Source: Lentinus brumalis
Lineage: Eukaryota > Basidiomycota > Agaricomycetes > Polyporales > Polyporaceae
NCBI GenBank assembly: GCA_001792895.1
Contig: MARA01000012.1
Span: forward strand, 372,001-436,000
DNA length: 64,000 nucleotides
Reading direction: 5' to 3'
A program made the translations under genes and the position numbers. The notes under the pieces were generated by a model, which saw only the letters and a list, made by a program, of their open reading frames with translations, was not told the origin of the DNA and did not search any database. Positions 35,516 to 47,465 of the stretch are shown in pieces; positions within the stretch are counted from its first letter, which is position 1; every line of letters starts with the position of its first letter.

Positions 35516-38304
35516 TCAAGCGCGACGAGCCCTACGAGTCGTACCCCGCATCGTCGCCCCTCGGCCGGAACTGCGAGAAGCAGCGTAACGACCTGACCTC
35601 GATGTGGACGTACTGGGCTGGTCCACGTCCATCCGAGGCTCCTCCTCGCCCGGACCGTCGGAGTCGGATTCGAGTTCCTCACTGGCATGCCTAGCCTTCA
35701 CCCGCCTGGCACTGGGAGAAGGGTCTCTCTCGGAATCATAGTCGCTCGACGACTGATCTGCACCTGCTTCATCCTCTTCATTGTCGCCGCCAGAGGTGTC
35801 ACCAGCGGTCTCGACAATCACCGGAATTGCAAGCAGGTCGCCAACATGATCCGCGGTGGGCCAATCGTCTTCTTCCAGCAGCCGTCGAAGAAGCGCCTTG
35901 AAATGCGTGTGCGTCTTGAGCCGAGCGGCGGAGTCGATCACGGACTGGTCGAGTGGGAGAGGAGGCATCAGCTTCGTACTAGTAGAGGTCTTCTTCGAAC
36001 TCTGGAGATTGTTGGCCTTCCGCCAGACGAGTTCCTCGCGATCATGTTCGATCTGAGCATAACGGGCCTGGAAGAGGGGAAGCATGTCGGCCATGATGAT
36101 GTCCAGAGGATGCAGAGCTGCCCTGTCAGTTCGGCGGAAGCGGAGTCTGCCATCACCGGTAGAGATGCGACCGGACTGCATGGAGTCCATCTTCTTGGCG
36201 CCACATCGATACTCGTTGTTCACCAGCTCGTAGGCTTCGAAGAACGAACGCAGGAAGGGCCGAGCGTCGGGAACGTTGCTCCGCAGGTAGCGCACGCCGG
36301 CGTAGACAATGATGTAAAAGAAAGACTCCACTTCATCCTCGACGGCAATGTGCAACCTGGCCCAATAGAGCAAGGCAGCAGACATGAACTGCCACGTTCC
36401 CTATGAAAGTATGAGGACGGAGACGAAAGAAGGACATGGTACGGACACTCACCGTCCGCTCCGGTTGTCGGGCCCGATGGGGTTGACCATCTTCGGGGAT
36501 GGGTTTCGAGAGCTCCCAGTCAGCAAGGATGCCTCTCCACTCAACCCTCCACTGCCCGTCCTTCTTGACGAGGGTCGGAAGGATGAGCACGTTGCCAATG
36601 CTGATGTCACCGTGTATCAGCTTGGCGTCCGTCACCGCATCCTCATGCGCTGTTGCGTGGAGTCAGAAGCTTACGATAGCTCAGCCATAGAACTGACGCA
36701 CCTTCTACGCAGTCCAAGACCACCTGAACAAGCTGGCGAGGTGTCTTGAACTCCGCCAACGGCAAGCATACCTCGCTGACGACAAGTCGATAGTGGGACA
36801 GGTGCCGTATACGGGGCTCCTTGCGTTGCTTGATTTCGCCGGCATTCGACTTGGATGTACCCGAGCGACCGCGCTTCGACCTGCGACTACTATCGTTGGG
36901 CTCGCCAGGATCCTGCTCCTTGGGGTCTGGCTTCCAGTGGTAATGCATCTGGGTCTCTTGCCGCAAGTCCCCGGCACAGATCAAAGTTGGAATCCTCGAC
37001 ACGTTCGCCTTGTGCAGCTGTTGGAGGATCTTGCCCTCTGGGTCGACGTCCACGTAGTAGGACCGCCAGGTGTCCTTGAGCCACACAAACCGTTTCGTGT
37101 GGACGTCGACAGCGATGTAGCCTCGCGTGCCCCGACCGAGCATGCCAGGAGCCTCGAAGATCGCTTTGCCGACGAGGAAATACTTGAACCTTCCCGGGGT
37201 GTTAGTAGGAACGGCGAGACGGTATCTCGGAACGTCGCCCTCAATGGACGCAGCGAACTTCTCGCGGACATACTTGAAGGCGCCGATGGGGGCAGGCTTG
37301 CGAGACGAAGAGGTGGTAGGAAGAGAGACGACGGTGCCTTCGTCCGCGCAGATGTCCGCCGGTTGACCTTCTAGCGGGCCTTTGGCGATCTCGTCCATGA
37401 GTCTGAACCACTTGTGCTTCATTCCAAGGACAGTCGCCGTCGGGTCGAGGCCTTGGTCCTCGTCTGAGAGCAGGGAGAACCGCCAAAGGAACTCACAGAG
37501 AAGGTCGGGATTCTTCACGTAGTCAAATGCCTCGGTAAAGACGGTCCCGGCACGTTCCCAGCGCGTGATACGCATCTTATGACCCATGACGATGAAGGTA
37601 TAGTTCGTGGTGCGTTGCTGGCGAGCGAAAGCATATGCCGAGTACGACGCGAGCTGCCCGCGGATCTCGGTAGCTTTCTGCGCCTGCGCGTCGCCCAGAA
37701 TGTCGTGATACGGGTCATTGTCATTGCCGGATGTCTTGAACTCGATGAGAGCACGCTGACGACCCCAGTGAGGACGTCCATCGGTAGGATGTTTCCTGCG
37801 CGGGTAGATAGCCGCGTCGACCTTCAATTTCCTTGGATCGGTGGGATCCCAGCGGTCCTGAGACAAGCAAACCATGTAACCACGACAGAGGTTCTTCGCG
37901 TGATTGACGATGGCAACCTTGAAGATGTCGCGGTAAGTACAAAGACTTCGACATGATGTTAAACCACTCACCCATCGTTCCGCAAGGTCCCTCTCAGAAG
38001 TAAAGCCAACGACGCCATCGAAGTTGATGCCGAGTGGTTTGGGCTTGTGTTCGAGTGGTTTGGGCTTGTGTTTAAGTGGTTTGGGCTTGTGTTCGGTAGG
38101 AGATGGGAGGGGGAAAAAAGCTTCGAGAAAGTCTGAGGATTGCATGCAGTACGACATGTCTTCGCCGTCTTCAACGAGGTCTTCTCGCAAGTCGTCAAGC
38201 GTTTGTGAGTGAATTGCGAATTTCTCCCAGACACGAGTGCTGTTGGTGCGAGGAGTAGACGTCAATTTAGTGGAGAACCGAGAAGGAGCAACGAAGGGAA
38301 GCAT
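35516..38304 (-). CDS. Fungal-type protein kinase FunK1, copy C
   Basis: Four exons (38304-37972, 37917-36702, 36649-36453, 36400-35516) join in frame to 876 residues with no lesion. Exon 1 has a triple HKPKPL repeat near residue 75-95. FunK1 motifs: CLSQDRWDPTD, GRPHWGRQRALIEFK, GRGTRGYIAVD, FVWLKDTWR, HYRLVVSEVCLPL. The catalytic loop is IHGDISIGN, with Gly for Arg but Asp and Asn kept; the DFG site reads ADWELSK and exon 4 opens GTWQF. The tail is Asp/Glu/Ser-rich with a basic end (SGRGATMRGTTRRARRA). FunK1 kinases are predicted to phosphorylate proteins, but targets are unknown. This is a more divergent copy than A and B. Confidence 0.87.
38030..38095 (-). repeat. Short in-frame tandem repeat in FunK1-C exon 1
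   Basis: Three copies of a 21-24-nt unit (gtggtttgggcttgtgtt on the plus strand), encoding HKPKPL[KE] repeats. Confidence 0.8.
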
Positions 38305-38352
38305 GATGGTGGTAGGCGGTGAGAGGCCATACCTGAGCTATCCAACCGCTAA

Positions 38353-38363
38353 TGGGTTTATAT
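38353..38363 (-). promoter_or_regulatory. TATA box of FunK1-C
   Basis: Minus-strand gtatataaacc about 50 bp before the ATG, the same spacing as in copies A and B. Confidence 0.5.
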
Positions 38364-39225
38364 ACGCGTGCGAGAAGGTGGTGGTTACAGATTCGAACAG
38401 CCCACGGCGGGTAAGGGCAACGCTGTACCAATGATGGATAAGGAAACATGTGAGTCATGCACTGCAGCAATTATACCTGAAGGGACGAACAATGATGAGC
38501 CTGGATGTCCTTTCTTTGTGCTTTTGGATCCTTTGGTGAGGGCAGAGAGCAAGCGGGTGGCAGCTGAAGCGCTGAAAGCGAACGGCGTGAGGGCGTGAGA
38601 ATGATGGGCATAGCCGCCGCGTGGCATCGGCGTCTACGGTGGTTACAACCACTGAGGCTGCTTTTGGGAGTCAGTCGCACTTCCACAAGCTACGCACTAG
38701 GACTCTACACACAGGAGGTCTTCTGCCGAGATACGTATGGCAGTGGTAACTGCTGCATGATGATGTGTTTGGTCGACCGTTTTCCTGAGTCCGCCAGTAG
38801 CAGACGATGCTCCTGCTGCTGCCACCACACGCGGCCCTGCGCTGGGTCGGAACTTGGAGCAACATGAGCACGCACTGCCAATAAGGCAGCAAACGCGATT
38901 CCATAAGAGAGGGAACACTAGGACTACACAGTAGACTGTACAACAGAACAGCAGCAGTTACACGATAAACAAGAAAGGATGACGGAGAGCAGAGCGCGAT
39001 GTGCGGTATGCGAGGGCGATACATAGTTGCGAGAGAATGAGTTGTATCCAGATCAGATCCTCGACAGGCGGGGTATGCAGCAGCAGAGAGAGAAGGAGAA
39101 GAGGGTACGCCGACGTCAAAGCTCGTAGCGATGATGGGTAGTCGTGTGCCCATACGGGTGGTCATGATGAGCTCGAGATGTTCCGAGGAGACCGCTGAGA
39201 CAAGAACAAGAGAAGGGCACGGTGT
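38364..39225. other. Intergenic upstream of FunK1-C
   Basis: Upstream region of FunK1-C and 3' flank of the DUF6699 gene. A 164-codon minus-strand frame at 38671-39165 lacks motifs and looks like 3'-UTR. No gene called. Confidence 0.4.
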
Positions 39226-40844
39226 CTAGTCCGAAGTCGTCGAAGAGGAATCATCGGGCGGCGCACGGCTCGGCGGGCGCGTGGGCGGCCTAGTAGGCGG
39301 TCTGCTCGAGCCCGCACGAGACGTCGCCCGAGAGCGCGACCTCCTTCTCGTCCGCTCCTCCGCCTCTCGCTCGCGCGCCTCCGCCTCGCGCATCTCCGCC
39401 TCGCTCATCGGATAGCGGCGGACACACTTGAGCTCGAACGTGCACGGGAGCACGTCCCTGCACATCTCCCGCACAAGGTGGGGATCGTCGACAACCCCAC
39501 CGAACATTGTGTCCTGCCCGAGCCAGTCGCAACGGAGCAGCGTCTGCTGGAGGCGGCCGCCAGGCACGCCGTGGGCCGTCGAGCGATTGTGGTAGAACGA
39601 CTCCGAGAGCAGGCGCTTCTGCTGGCGCGAGGCGTGGTCGTACTGGGGCTGCGAAAGGCGCGCGTACATCGACTCGTGGATGGCCTCGATAACGTCCCCA
39701 CACGTTACGCCCATGGACTCGTCGGAGGCTGGCACTTCGATTGTCCAGGGGAAAGAGCGCGAGATGAGACGGATCTTCGTGACGCGTGGCCAGGTCGCGG
39801 GAGCATTTCGGCCGTGGTGCCACGATCGGCCTGGTCGATCGCTGGATCGTTGGCAATTGCCGGAGGGGAAGAGCATATTCCACTTGAGATAGTCGCGATC
39901 GAGAGCATCGTTGGGAGGCAGGATGAGTGGGTTGATCTCAACTTTTGCCTTCATGCGGTGCACCAGCATCGTCTTCAAGACAGGACCGTCTACGGCCACA
40001 AATCAGCGTGTGTGGGACGGGTTTGGGTGATGCACGTACAGTCCTCGCCCTCGATGAACTTGTCCAGTTCGTCCCAGGGCTGCTTCTCCTTGGGATGGGG
40101 CATTCGTCCTCCACCAGAATGCGACTGCTGCAACGGAGGCGCGCCGCCACCCATACCCATAGGCACAGTACCTCCGCCAGGCGTGAACGAATACCCAGCA
40201 CCTGGCATTGCACCTGGCATCCCGCCGCCCATCATCCCGCCCATCCCGCCCATCCCGCCCATCCCACCCATCATCCCGCCCATCATGCCCGCCATCCCAC
40301 CTGCCATTCCGCTAGCCATTCCTCCAGGCATACCACCGGACATCCCGCCCGGCAACCCGCCTTGCATCATGAACGGCGTTGGATATTGAGGCATACCCAT
40401 GGGCATGCCCATCCCGTATGGCATCCCTTGAGGCGGGAGCGGTTGCTGGAAGGTGCTGTACCCGGTCTGCGAGCCCATGTAGGGCGTGCCTTGAGGCGCA
40501 CCTGCGCGGACGTATGGCGTCCCGCCTGCGTTGCTACCGCCCCCGGTCATCCCTGGGTTAGGGAAGCCCGTGAAGTCCATCGAGAATCCTTGATTAGGTT
40601 GCATCATGGGTGTTGCGCCGCCGGGGAGCGCCACGGGTGGGATGAAGTAGGATCCTGGCGGCACGAATGGTTGGCCCATGTAGGGCGACTGCGCGGGGAA
40701 TGTCTGTCCTTGGGCCCACGAGGGAGCTGCGGGCGGGTTGTTGGGCGACAGGTGCGGGATGACCGGTGGAGGAGGATTAAGTGGGGTAGAGCCGCCACCG
40801 CCGCTGGGAGATGGGAATGGAGGGACGACAGGTGCGAAAGACAT
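39226..40844 (-). CDS. DUF6699-like protein with Pro/Gly/Met-rich N-terminus
   Basis: Two exons (40844-40040, 39989-39226) encode 522 residues. Residues 1-265 are Pro/Gly/Met/Gln-rich, with runs of GGMGGMGGMGG, and probably disordered. The folded part begins with YGPVLKTMLVHR and NPLIL. It continues through RSWHHGRNAPATWPRVTKIRL, PWTIEV, VTCGDVIEAIHESMYARL and DWLGQDTMFGG, the layout of basidiomycete DUF6699 proteins. The C-terminus is an Arg/Ser/Glu-rich tail with PPTRPPTRPP repeats. No function is established for the domain. It lies head-to-head with a second, shorter DUF6699 gene. Confidence 0.75.
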
Positions 40845-41929
40845 CGCGTCGGCCGCGCAGACTATCTATGACTCGCGGATGCGCGTCCTAGGATGGAAAC
40901 TTGGAGCGGGGATGTGAGACTGGGACCACAAAGCACTGCGCGGGCACAGTGCGCAGAGGACCGTAACATACCTGTTTTGACGATACCGCACGACACAGCC
41001 TATCTCTGCAGATGCGATGACTCCAGTTCCGCGCAGTCCACGAGGTTTCCACGAGCCTTGCTTCTTGACCACCAGGAGGATCCGGTCGACAGGTACGGAA
41101 GAAACACAGGCTGTTGCAAGTTCCGGCTGAAGAAGATGCGCGTTTGTGGCAGGGTGCAGGGTATGACTGATTGTCACCGATGTCGGCGATTATGTCGGGG
41201 ATATGGCTGCGATTACGGAGCGTTTCGTGGCATGGGTACTGCGCGCGTTCATGGGGCGTAGTCGCGGTGCGTGGTCGTCATGCACTTCGCCGATGTCGGG
41301 GAGGGAAAGAGGCGCGTTCGCCGCCGACGCAACTCGCGCCAGCCTATGTACCTGCACTTTCACCGCCCGACAGGCGGAGCGCAGAAACGACGCGTCTTTA
41401 CGCGTCACGATTGGTTGCATGTTGTAGCTCCAATTAGCTCCGCTTCAAGTCTGCTTGTGGCTGCCGCGAGTTGCATCGACACCTCTTCCCCTCCCCGACA
41501 TCGACTTTCTTGACGATACGCGCGACGACGTCTCTTGAACGCGCACAGCACGCATATGACACCGTAATTGCAGCTATATCCGCGACTCAATCGCCCACAT
41601 CGCTGACAATCAGTCGTACCCTTGCCTCACCACAGCTGCGAGGCAAGTCCTAAGTATTCACCCTACTCGCGACAGGCGGGCTTGTTAACCTGTGTAAACG
41701 GACCGTAATCAGTGTGCAGGTGAGCATGATCCAATCCGATAAGTAACTCTTGAGGCGCCATCTCAGTTAATGTTCTTCGGGAAGACACAACCTTGTATAC
41801 ATATACCGCCTCTTGACTCGTCCCGCCACCACTTATCACTCTGTCCGCCCCCGGACCAGTGGCTTCAGCATCTCTCCGCGCCGGGACCATCAACTTCAAT
41901 CATCACACCCTTGACTTCTGCACGAGACT
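40845..41929. promoter_or_regulatory. Divergent region between two DUF6699 genes
   Basis: 1.1 kb without a supported gene. Mixed-composition sequence with several short frames lacking motifs. A TATA-like tgtatacatat lies near 41794, upstream of the plus-strand gene. Confidence 0.4.
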
Positions 41930-42782
41930 ATGGCGGACACCATCGGGAAGTGGGCACCGGGAGGAAGCTGTAAGTCCCCGTGCTCTTCGTGTCTTCCAGC
42001 AGAGCCGAAGTAGGGTCACTAGACGGTCCCGTCCTCACCCAAACGGACCTGTACCTGCTCGGTACCGAGCTTGAGCTCAACCCCATTCTCGCGAATACGA
42101 GCGAGTCTTTCCAGCTGATCTTCAATCTCTCGACCGGTGCGTGGCTTCTTCATCCCATCCGACGACCCTTTGTCTGAGTATGGCCTGCTCGCGTTCACCA
42201 GGACAAACTGGCGGTTACAACCACGAAGCACGCGACCGAGATATCCCGTTCACCGCGAAGGAGGAGCCCGCCACCATGCCCCGAGTCGAGGAGCTCATCA
42301 TCATCACCGAGTTCAGCCCATGGTGCACGATCATCAAGAACCCTCTCGGAGTCACTCTAGGGGACATCTGCACCACGCTGTTCAAGGAGTGAGTACTCGC
42401 CACAAGTCTGCCTGGTCGTCTATATTGAGCGTCATCCCGTATCTTGCAACAGATACTCGGAGAAGATGGTCACGGAGAAGGAGTTTGACTCGCTCCCGCC
42501 TCGGCTCCAGGAGCAAGTCCGAAGATACGCTTCGTCCGCCACAGGTGCCGGTTGGCAGCAGTACTACTCTCCTCCCGTCGCTCCGACGCAGTTCCGGAGA
42601 GTCGGTAAGTCGTCGTACTTCACTACATCATGCGAGGCTGCCTGTACTGAGCGTCATTGCATCCAGATTGGCTTCGAGAGCGCGTGTTCTTCGACAAACT
42701 CATCCGGAAGGACAGTTACGCGAAAGCACGCTTAGGCTACTCCGCCCCGAACATCTTCGTCCTGATGCTCTCCAACTATTGA
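41930..42782 (+). CDS. DUF6699-like protein, short form
   Basis: Five exons (41930-41969, 42023-42136, 42202-42388, 42453-42604, 42667-42782) join to 202 residues. After MADTIGKWAPGGS comes YGPVLTQTDLYLLGTELELNPIL, matching the exon boundary and YGPVL motif of the divergent neighbour. Then PRVEELIIITEFSPWCTIIKN, VTLGDICTTLFKEYSEKM and WLRERVFFDKLIRK, ending in PNIFVLMLSNY. Unlike the neighbour it has no low-complexity extension, so it is essentially the bare domain. Function unknown; cytosolic or nuclear by lack of signals. Confidence 0.8.
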
Positions 42783-43464
42783 GGTCTCTTCAAGCTGCGC
42801 CATCCTGACTACTCATACGCCTTACACATCACACGTCACGATCACTCTGGATTTCGGTGCACGCGATGCTGGACACTCCACCACCACATACAATTATTCT
42901 CTCACTTACACTTACATTGATTCCCTCCATCGTCTGTTATACCTGCGCTATCCTGTACTTTTGCGATCCGAGCTGTGCTGTACCGATGTATCGAAGACCT
43001 CTCTTCCTGTGTTGTATTATTCGCGCTAGTCATAGCTCCCTACACACTGCTACCATAGAGCAGGAGCACCCGTGCTGAACACGAACCTCTCACTCTTCCC
43101 GCCGTCCCCGACTGTCATCCGTCGCACTCACACCGACCGACCAGCGCTTCTCGATTGATGCCCGACAGGCCTTGGGGTTGCCTTGCGCTTTCTGGTCTGC
43201 GGCGTGTCCTTGCGACGGCGCTTGGACGGGGGTTCGGGTTCGGGCTCGTCGTCCGAGCTGCTTTCCTCTTCGCAGCCGGGGTCTGCGAGGAGGTCACCGA
43301 TCTTGTCCATCTGCGGCCAGTCGCGCAGTAGACACTCGTCAAGCAACTCGAGTATCGCAGTGTGGTACAAGCAGAAGGAACACAATAGATAGCAATTGAT
43401 AAGTTACGGTCGAAGCAGAGGTAGGACATACAGGAGCGACCTGAGGAACGGAGCCCAAACAGCG
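42783..43464. other. Intergenic with a duplicated FunK1 tail fragment
   Basis: 3' flanks of DUF6699 (plus) and FunK1-D (minus). The FunK1 tail fragment is listed separately; otherwise nothing. Confidence 0.4.
43128..43375 (-). pseudogene. Duplicated C-terminal tail fragment of a FunK1 kinase
   Basis: The minus-strand frame reads ILELLDECLLRDWPQMDKIG, then LLADP, an acidic stretch and SKRRRKDTPQTRKRK. It matches LGLLDELLARDWPQLDKLG and SKRRRKAPERTKKSK of FunK1-D, whose stop is about 90 bp away. The rest of the kinase is missing, so this is a partial tandem copy. Confidence 0.7.
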
Positions 43465-46281
43465 CTACGTACTAGTAGTCCGTTTACGCGACGAGGCTCC
43501 GGTGCCCGTCCGCCCAACAGCCCGCGTCCGACGTCCACCGCGAGTTCGAGTTTGAGTCGCGGGGCCTGGGGGCTTAAGCTGATTTGATGGACCGGGGTCA
43601 CCGAGCTGGGCCAATTCCTCGTCGTCCTCCATGACAATGGGCATCGCCGCCTTGGACTTCTTGGTTCGCTCCGGGGCCTTGCGGCGACGTTTGGATTGGG
43701 GCTTGTCGGCCGCATCGTCCGAAGGACAAGGTGAACTGTCTTCGTCGTTCGGTGGAGGGCCGGCCTGGGAGGGTTTCGCCGCGACCTGCTGCTTTGTGTA
43801 TGCGAGATCAGGGTTCGCGATGAGATCGCCCAGCTTGTCCAGCTGCGGCCAATCGCGCGCTAGCAGCTCATCAAGCAACCCCAGTGTCGAATCGTGGTTG
43901 TCCAGTTTCTGTGCGAGCTGGCGGACGCTGTCGCTGACCCCGGGAGCGGTACCAGAGAGTGTCGCGATGAAGTCGTCGTCATCGGCAACGGCGTTCAGCA
44001 TGGTGTAGCGGGCACGGAACCACATAAGCATCATCGCGAGCACATGGTTGATCGGATGACCAGCCGGTTTGCCAGTATCGTCGACCCAGTACCAGGCTCG
44101 ATTACTCGTCTTCGGGAAGGTCCCATTCAGCATGGAGCTACGCTTGTGTCCGCCACAAGAGTACTGCGCGTCCACATAGTCGTACGCGAAGTAGTCGAAC
44201 ATGGCAAGTTGCACATTGGCGCAGGTGTGGCGCAGGTAACGGAGCGCGTTGTAAAGGATGACGTAGAAGAACGCCTCGAGCTCGTCTGCGGTGACAACTG
44301 CACTTGTGGGGTTATCGAGGATCCGGGCGGCAGTGAATTGCCAGGTGCCCTACGAGAAGGATGAGTGTCGGGCATCGAATAGACGACCAAGGGACGGATA
44401 CACATACCGTGCGCACAGGTTGACGGGCAGCAGGTTCGCCGTTCGCAGGTGTCGTGGGTTTGGACAGCTCCCAGTCAGTGAGCAAGCCCTTCCAGACAAC
44501 CCGCAGCTTCCCATCGTGCTCGCTACGGACGACGGTCGGGTAGATCAGAACGTTGCCGGCGCTGACATCGCGGTGGTGAATGTGCGCCTTGTTGACAGCA
44601 TCACCGTGTGCTGAAGGTCGCGCAGTTTAGCCTCTACAACACACGTACCGCATAGAGCAGTACAACGCACCTTGGACGCAGTCGCGTACCGTAGACAACA
44701 GTTGCTTGCCGTTCTTGAACTCCGTCAGAGGCATACAAACCTCCTCGACAACGATCCGGTAGTGGCGAAACTTGCGCATAACGTGCTTGCCGCGGTTGAT
44801 GAACGCATTCGGAGCCTGGGTAGGGGTAGGCTGAGGCTCCCCGTTACGCATCCGCTTGGATCGCCTGGGGCCGGGCTTGGCATCGACAGCTTCCTCGGGC
44901 TTGTTAGAGGTCTCTTCGAGAGGTGGTTTCGCCCAGTTCGGAGTCTCCGTCTCGTCTTCCAGCTCGCCATCACACACGTAGGTCGGCACGTTGCGAACTC
45001 CCACCTTGTTGAGGGTACGCAGAACCGAGCCCTCTGTGGCGACGTTGTCGTAGATCGGTCGCCAGGCGTCCTTGAGCCAGACGAACCGCTTGCCTGCCAG
45101 GTCCCAAGCAACATAGCCACGCGTCCCCCGCCCGCTCATACCCGCAGCGACAATGTGCGGCTTGGCCGCGAGATAGAAGCGATCGCCCTTCGGTGTCGGG
45201 ATAGCGATGCGGTACCTAGCAGCATCTCCGGCAATGGAGGCTGCAAATGCGGATCGTACGTACTTGAAGACGTAGGTCTTGAGCTTTGGGTCGACGATGG
45301 TGCCTTCTTCTTCAGATATATCATTTTCGTTCTCCTCAGCCAGGTCTGTCATCGTGCGATAGTCTTCGTCGTCGGGTCTGAGCGGCGTGATGGAATAGTC
45401 CAGGCCTTGACCTCTAGGGGTGAGGCGAGAGAAGCCCCAGAAGAGATCGCGGAGAAGTTCACGATTCTGGGTATAGTCGAAGGCTTCCGTGAAGATGGTC
45501 CCAGACCGGTCCCATCGGGTCGCTCGCATCTTGAAGCCGTTCACGAGGAATAGGAACATAGCGGAGCGATGTTGGTGGGCGAATGCATGAGCGACGTACT
45601 CGGTGAGCTGACCACGAACGTTCACACGTGTGGTGGCGTCCGCGTCGCCCTTTTTGATGTCGTCGTATGGATCGAACTTAGTGCCGCCGGCCTTGAACTC
45701 GAGCAACGCGGAGAGCACTTCCCAGTGAGGGCGACCATCGCTTGGGACAACAGCCTCAGGGTATAGGGCTCCATCAACCTTCAATTTGACGACGTCGCCC
45801 TCGTCCCACCGATCTGGGGAAAGAGACATGCTGAAGCCTGGGCAGGGGCGGCTGACGCCTTGCTTGGACATCCACTCAACCTGGGCATAGCGTAAGTCTC
45901 CAAAACCACCTGGACAACCACCTCATATCTGGGACCACGTACCCATGCATCTGCGATACCCCGCTCGCTGTTTGCCTGTGCAGCGTTCCGGATCTTGGCC
46001 GCAATGCGGGCGTCCATCACCCAAGGTGCGACACCTTTGCGCTCCTTGGAGTGTGGCTTGGGTAAATCGGGGAAGAAATTCTTGAGAAAATCTCGAATCG
46101 GCATAGCAGAGCCCATGTTGGCGTTGTGCTCGGCGTGCTCGAAGCGGCGCTGGTCGGATGGAACAACGTCAGTTCTGTATTCATGCCAAGAGAGAGCCCA
46201 GGACGAAGAGGAGAGCAGTCGATATAAGCAGCTGCGGTATGTGGGTATATACGGGACATGGTTGGGGGAGAAGCCACTCAC
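43465..46281 (-). CDS. Fungal-type protein kinase FunK1, copy D
   Basis: Four exons (46281-45943, 45880-44671, 44610-44408, 44349-43465) join in frame to 878 residues. Motifs: SLSPDRWDEGD, GRPHWEVLSALLEFK, SGRGTRGYVAWD, FVWLKDAWR, FRHYRIVVEEVCMPL. The catalytic loop HHRDVSAGN keeps the full HRD, the DFG site is TDWELSK, and exon 4 opens GTWQFTA. The C-terminus is basic (SKRRRKAPERTKKSK; SSRKRTTST) and may be nuclear. The start is uncertain. The 5'-most in-frame ATG is used, but TATA-like words at 46217 and 46305 lie very close, and the conserved N-terminal region begins only near HAEHNANMG. No lesion seen, so a likely active kinase. Confidence 0.85.
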
Positions 46282-47460
46282 CAGGTTTCGGGAAGAGGGT
46301 GCGATTTATATTCTGGTTGGGATCGAAGTCACGTTCACGTTGAACTGCAACTGCGGATCGGTCGCCGCTATTGAGGGCCACGGACTGATTAGCCTGAGTT
46401 TGTACTACAATGAGCCACAGGAACAAAGGACTGGTTGGCTTTGCAGTGGCGGGTGACGATGGTTGCAGCGCAAGGTGCTGGATAACGCGTGACTGATGGC
46501 CGAGAGCCGCTTTGACGCCCACGCCAATTGCAGGATGCTCTTCAAACGTGTTAGAGGCGATATTTTCTCCAGTACTAGAGTTGGGTGTATATTCGCATAG
46601 AAATTTCAACAAGATTTCTGAGAGGAGACATGCAGACGTGGGGTTCTAGCACTCGGTAGTTCCTAACCACCAAGCGGCATGTCACGGCCATCAGCCTCGT
46701 GGCGCAGCCACTGCATCCGCGGCAGCTCTGGCCAAGAGGGTGGCAGGAGTAGAATTCACTACCGGGGGTACCGAAAGTGCAGCACGGCGGGGATCTCAGC
46801 GTTTCAGACGGGCGAAAAGTCGAGGTAAATACGCCGTCCGAGGTTTCCTTTTGTCTCGTTTTGCTCGAAACGGGACAAAAGGCGGTTGAAAGGTTACCTC
46901 GCGCGGCAATAGCACGCCTTTTGGCCCGTCCGAAACGCCGAGATCCCTGCCGTGCAGTAAGCAATTTCCGCGGACCCCCCTCCCCCCTCCCCCGTGGGAA
47001 ACTACCAAATATGGTATGTTTTCCGTGAAAGGCTGAGACATATCTCCCTAGTCCGGTTTTTAGAACATTTTACACCTGAAGCAACCGTGCGGATACTCAA
47101 AGGTGTGTTTGAGATACCTTGGGCAGCAGATTCAACAAGCATGATCGCATGCTTGGTGTCTGCTTGGGACCTCCGACCCCCCTCCCATTGAGCGTCTAAG
47201 TCTTAATGCGGCAATTAGACGCCATGATATTGCTTCCTGGTGTAGCTGACATCCATGACAGCCTGAAAACTCCTTGATTGTGCTCAATTGGCCTTCAAAT
47301 ACATCTATGTATCGCTTCAAACATGCCCTGGACTCTCCAAAACCCCAAAAGGGTATGCACCGGATGACCGTCCGAAAGTGCATTAAGACCCTCGAGACCC
47401 CCCTCCCCCCGGGTACCCACGGTCTCGGCATCTCCCGGTGCCACCCTCTTGGCTCTGGCA
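46282..47460. other. Repeat-rich region upstream of the copia element
   Basis: No gene. It contains a foldback element (listed), three C-rich runs near 46976, 47171 and 47397, and a second imperfect inverted pair (46732-46745 with 47439-47452) bounding about 720 bp. It looks like layered small repeats. Confidence 0.45.
46782..46955. repeat. Foldback (MITE-like) element with nested inverted repeats
   Basis: The outer arms, 46782-46813 and 46924-46955, are inverted over 32 bp with three mismatches (gcacggcggggatctcagcg against its partner). Inside, ccttttgtctcg and cgggacaaaagg form a second, near-palindromic arm around a short loop. RNA from either strand could fold into one long hairpin. No coding capacity, and no certain target duplication. 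Confidence 0.65.
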
Positions 47461-47465
47461 GGCTG
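47461..47465. repeat. Target-site duplication of copia element, left (GGCTG)
   Basis: GGCTG directly before the 5' LTR is repeated directly after the 3' LTR at 52906-52910. Five bases is normal for Ty1/copia integrases. Confidence 0.85.
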
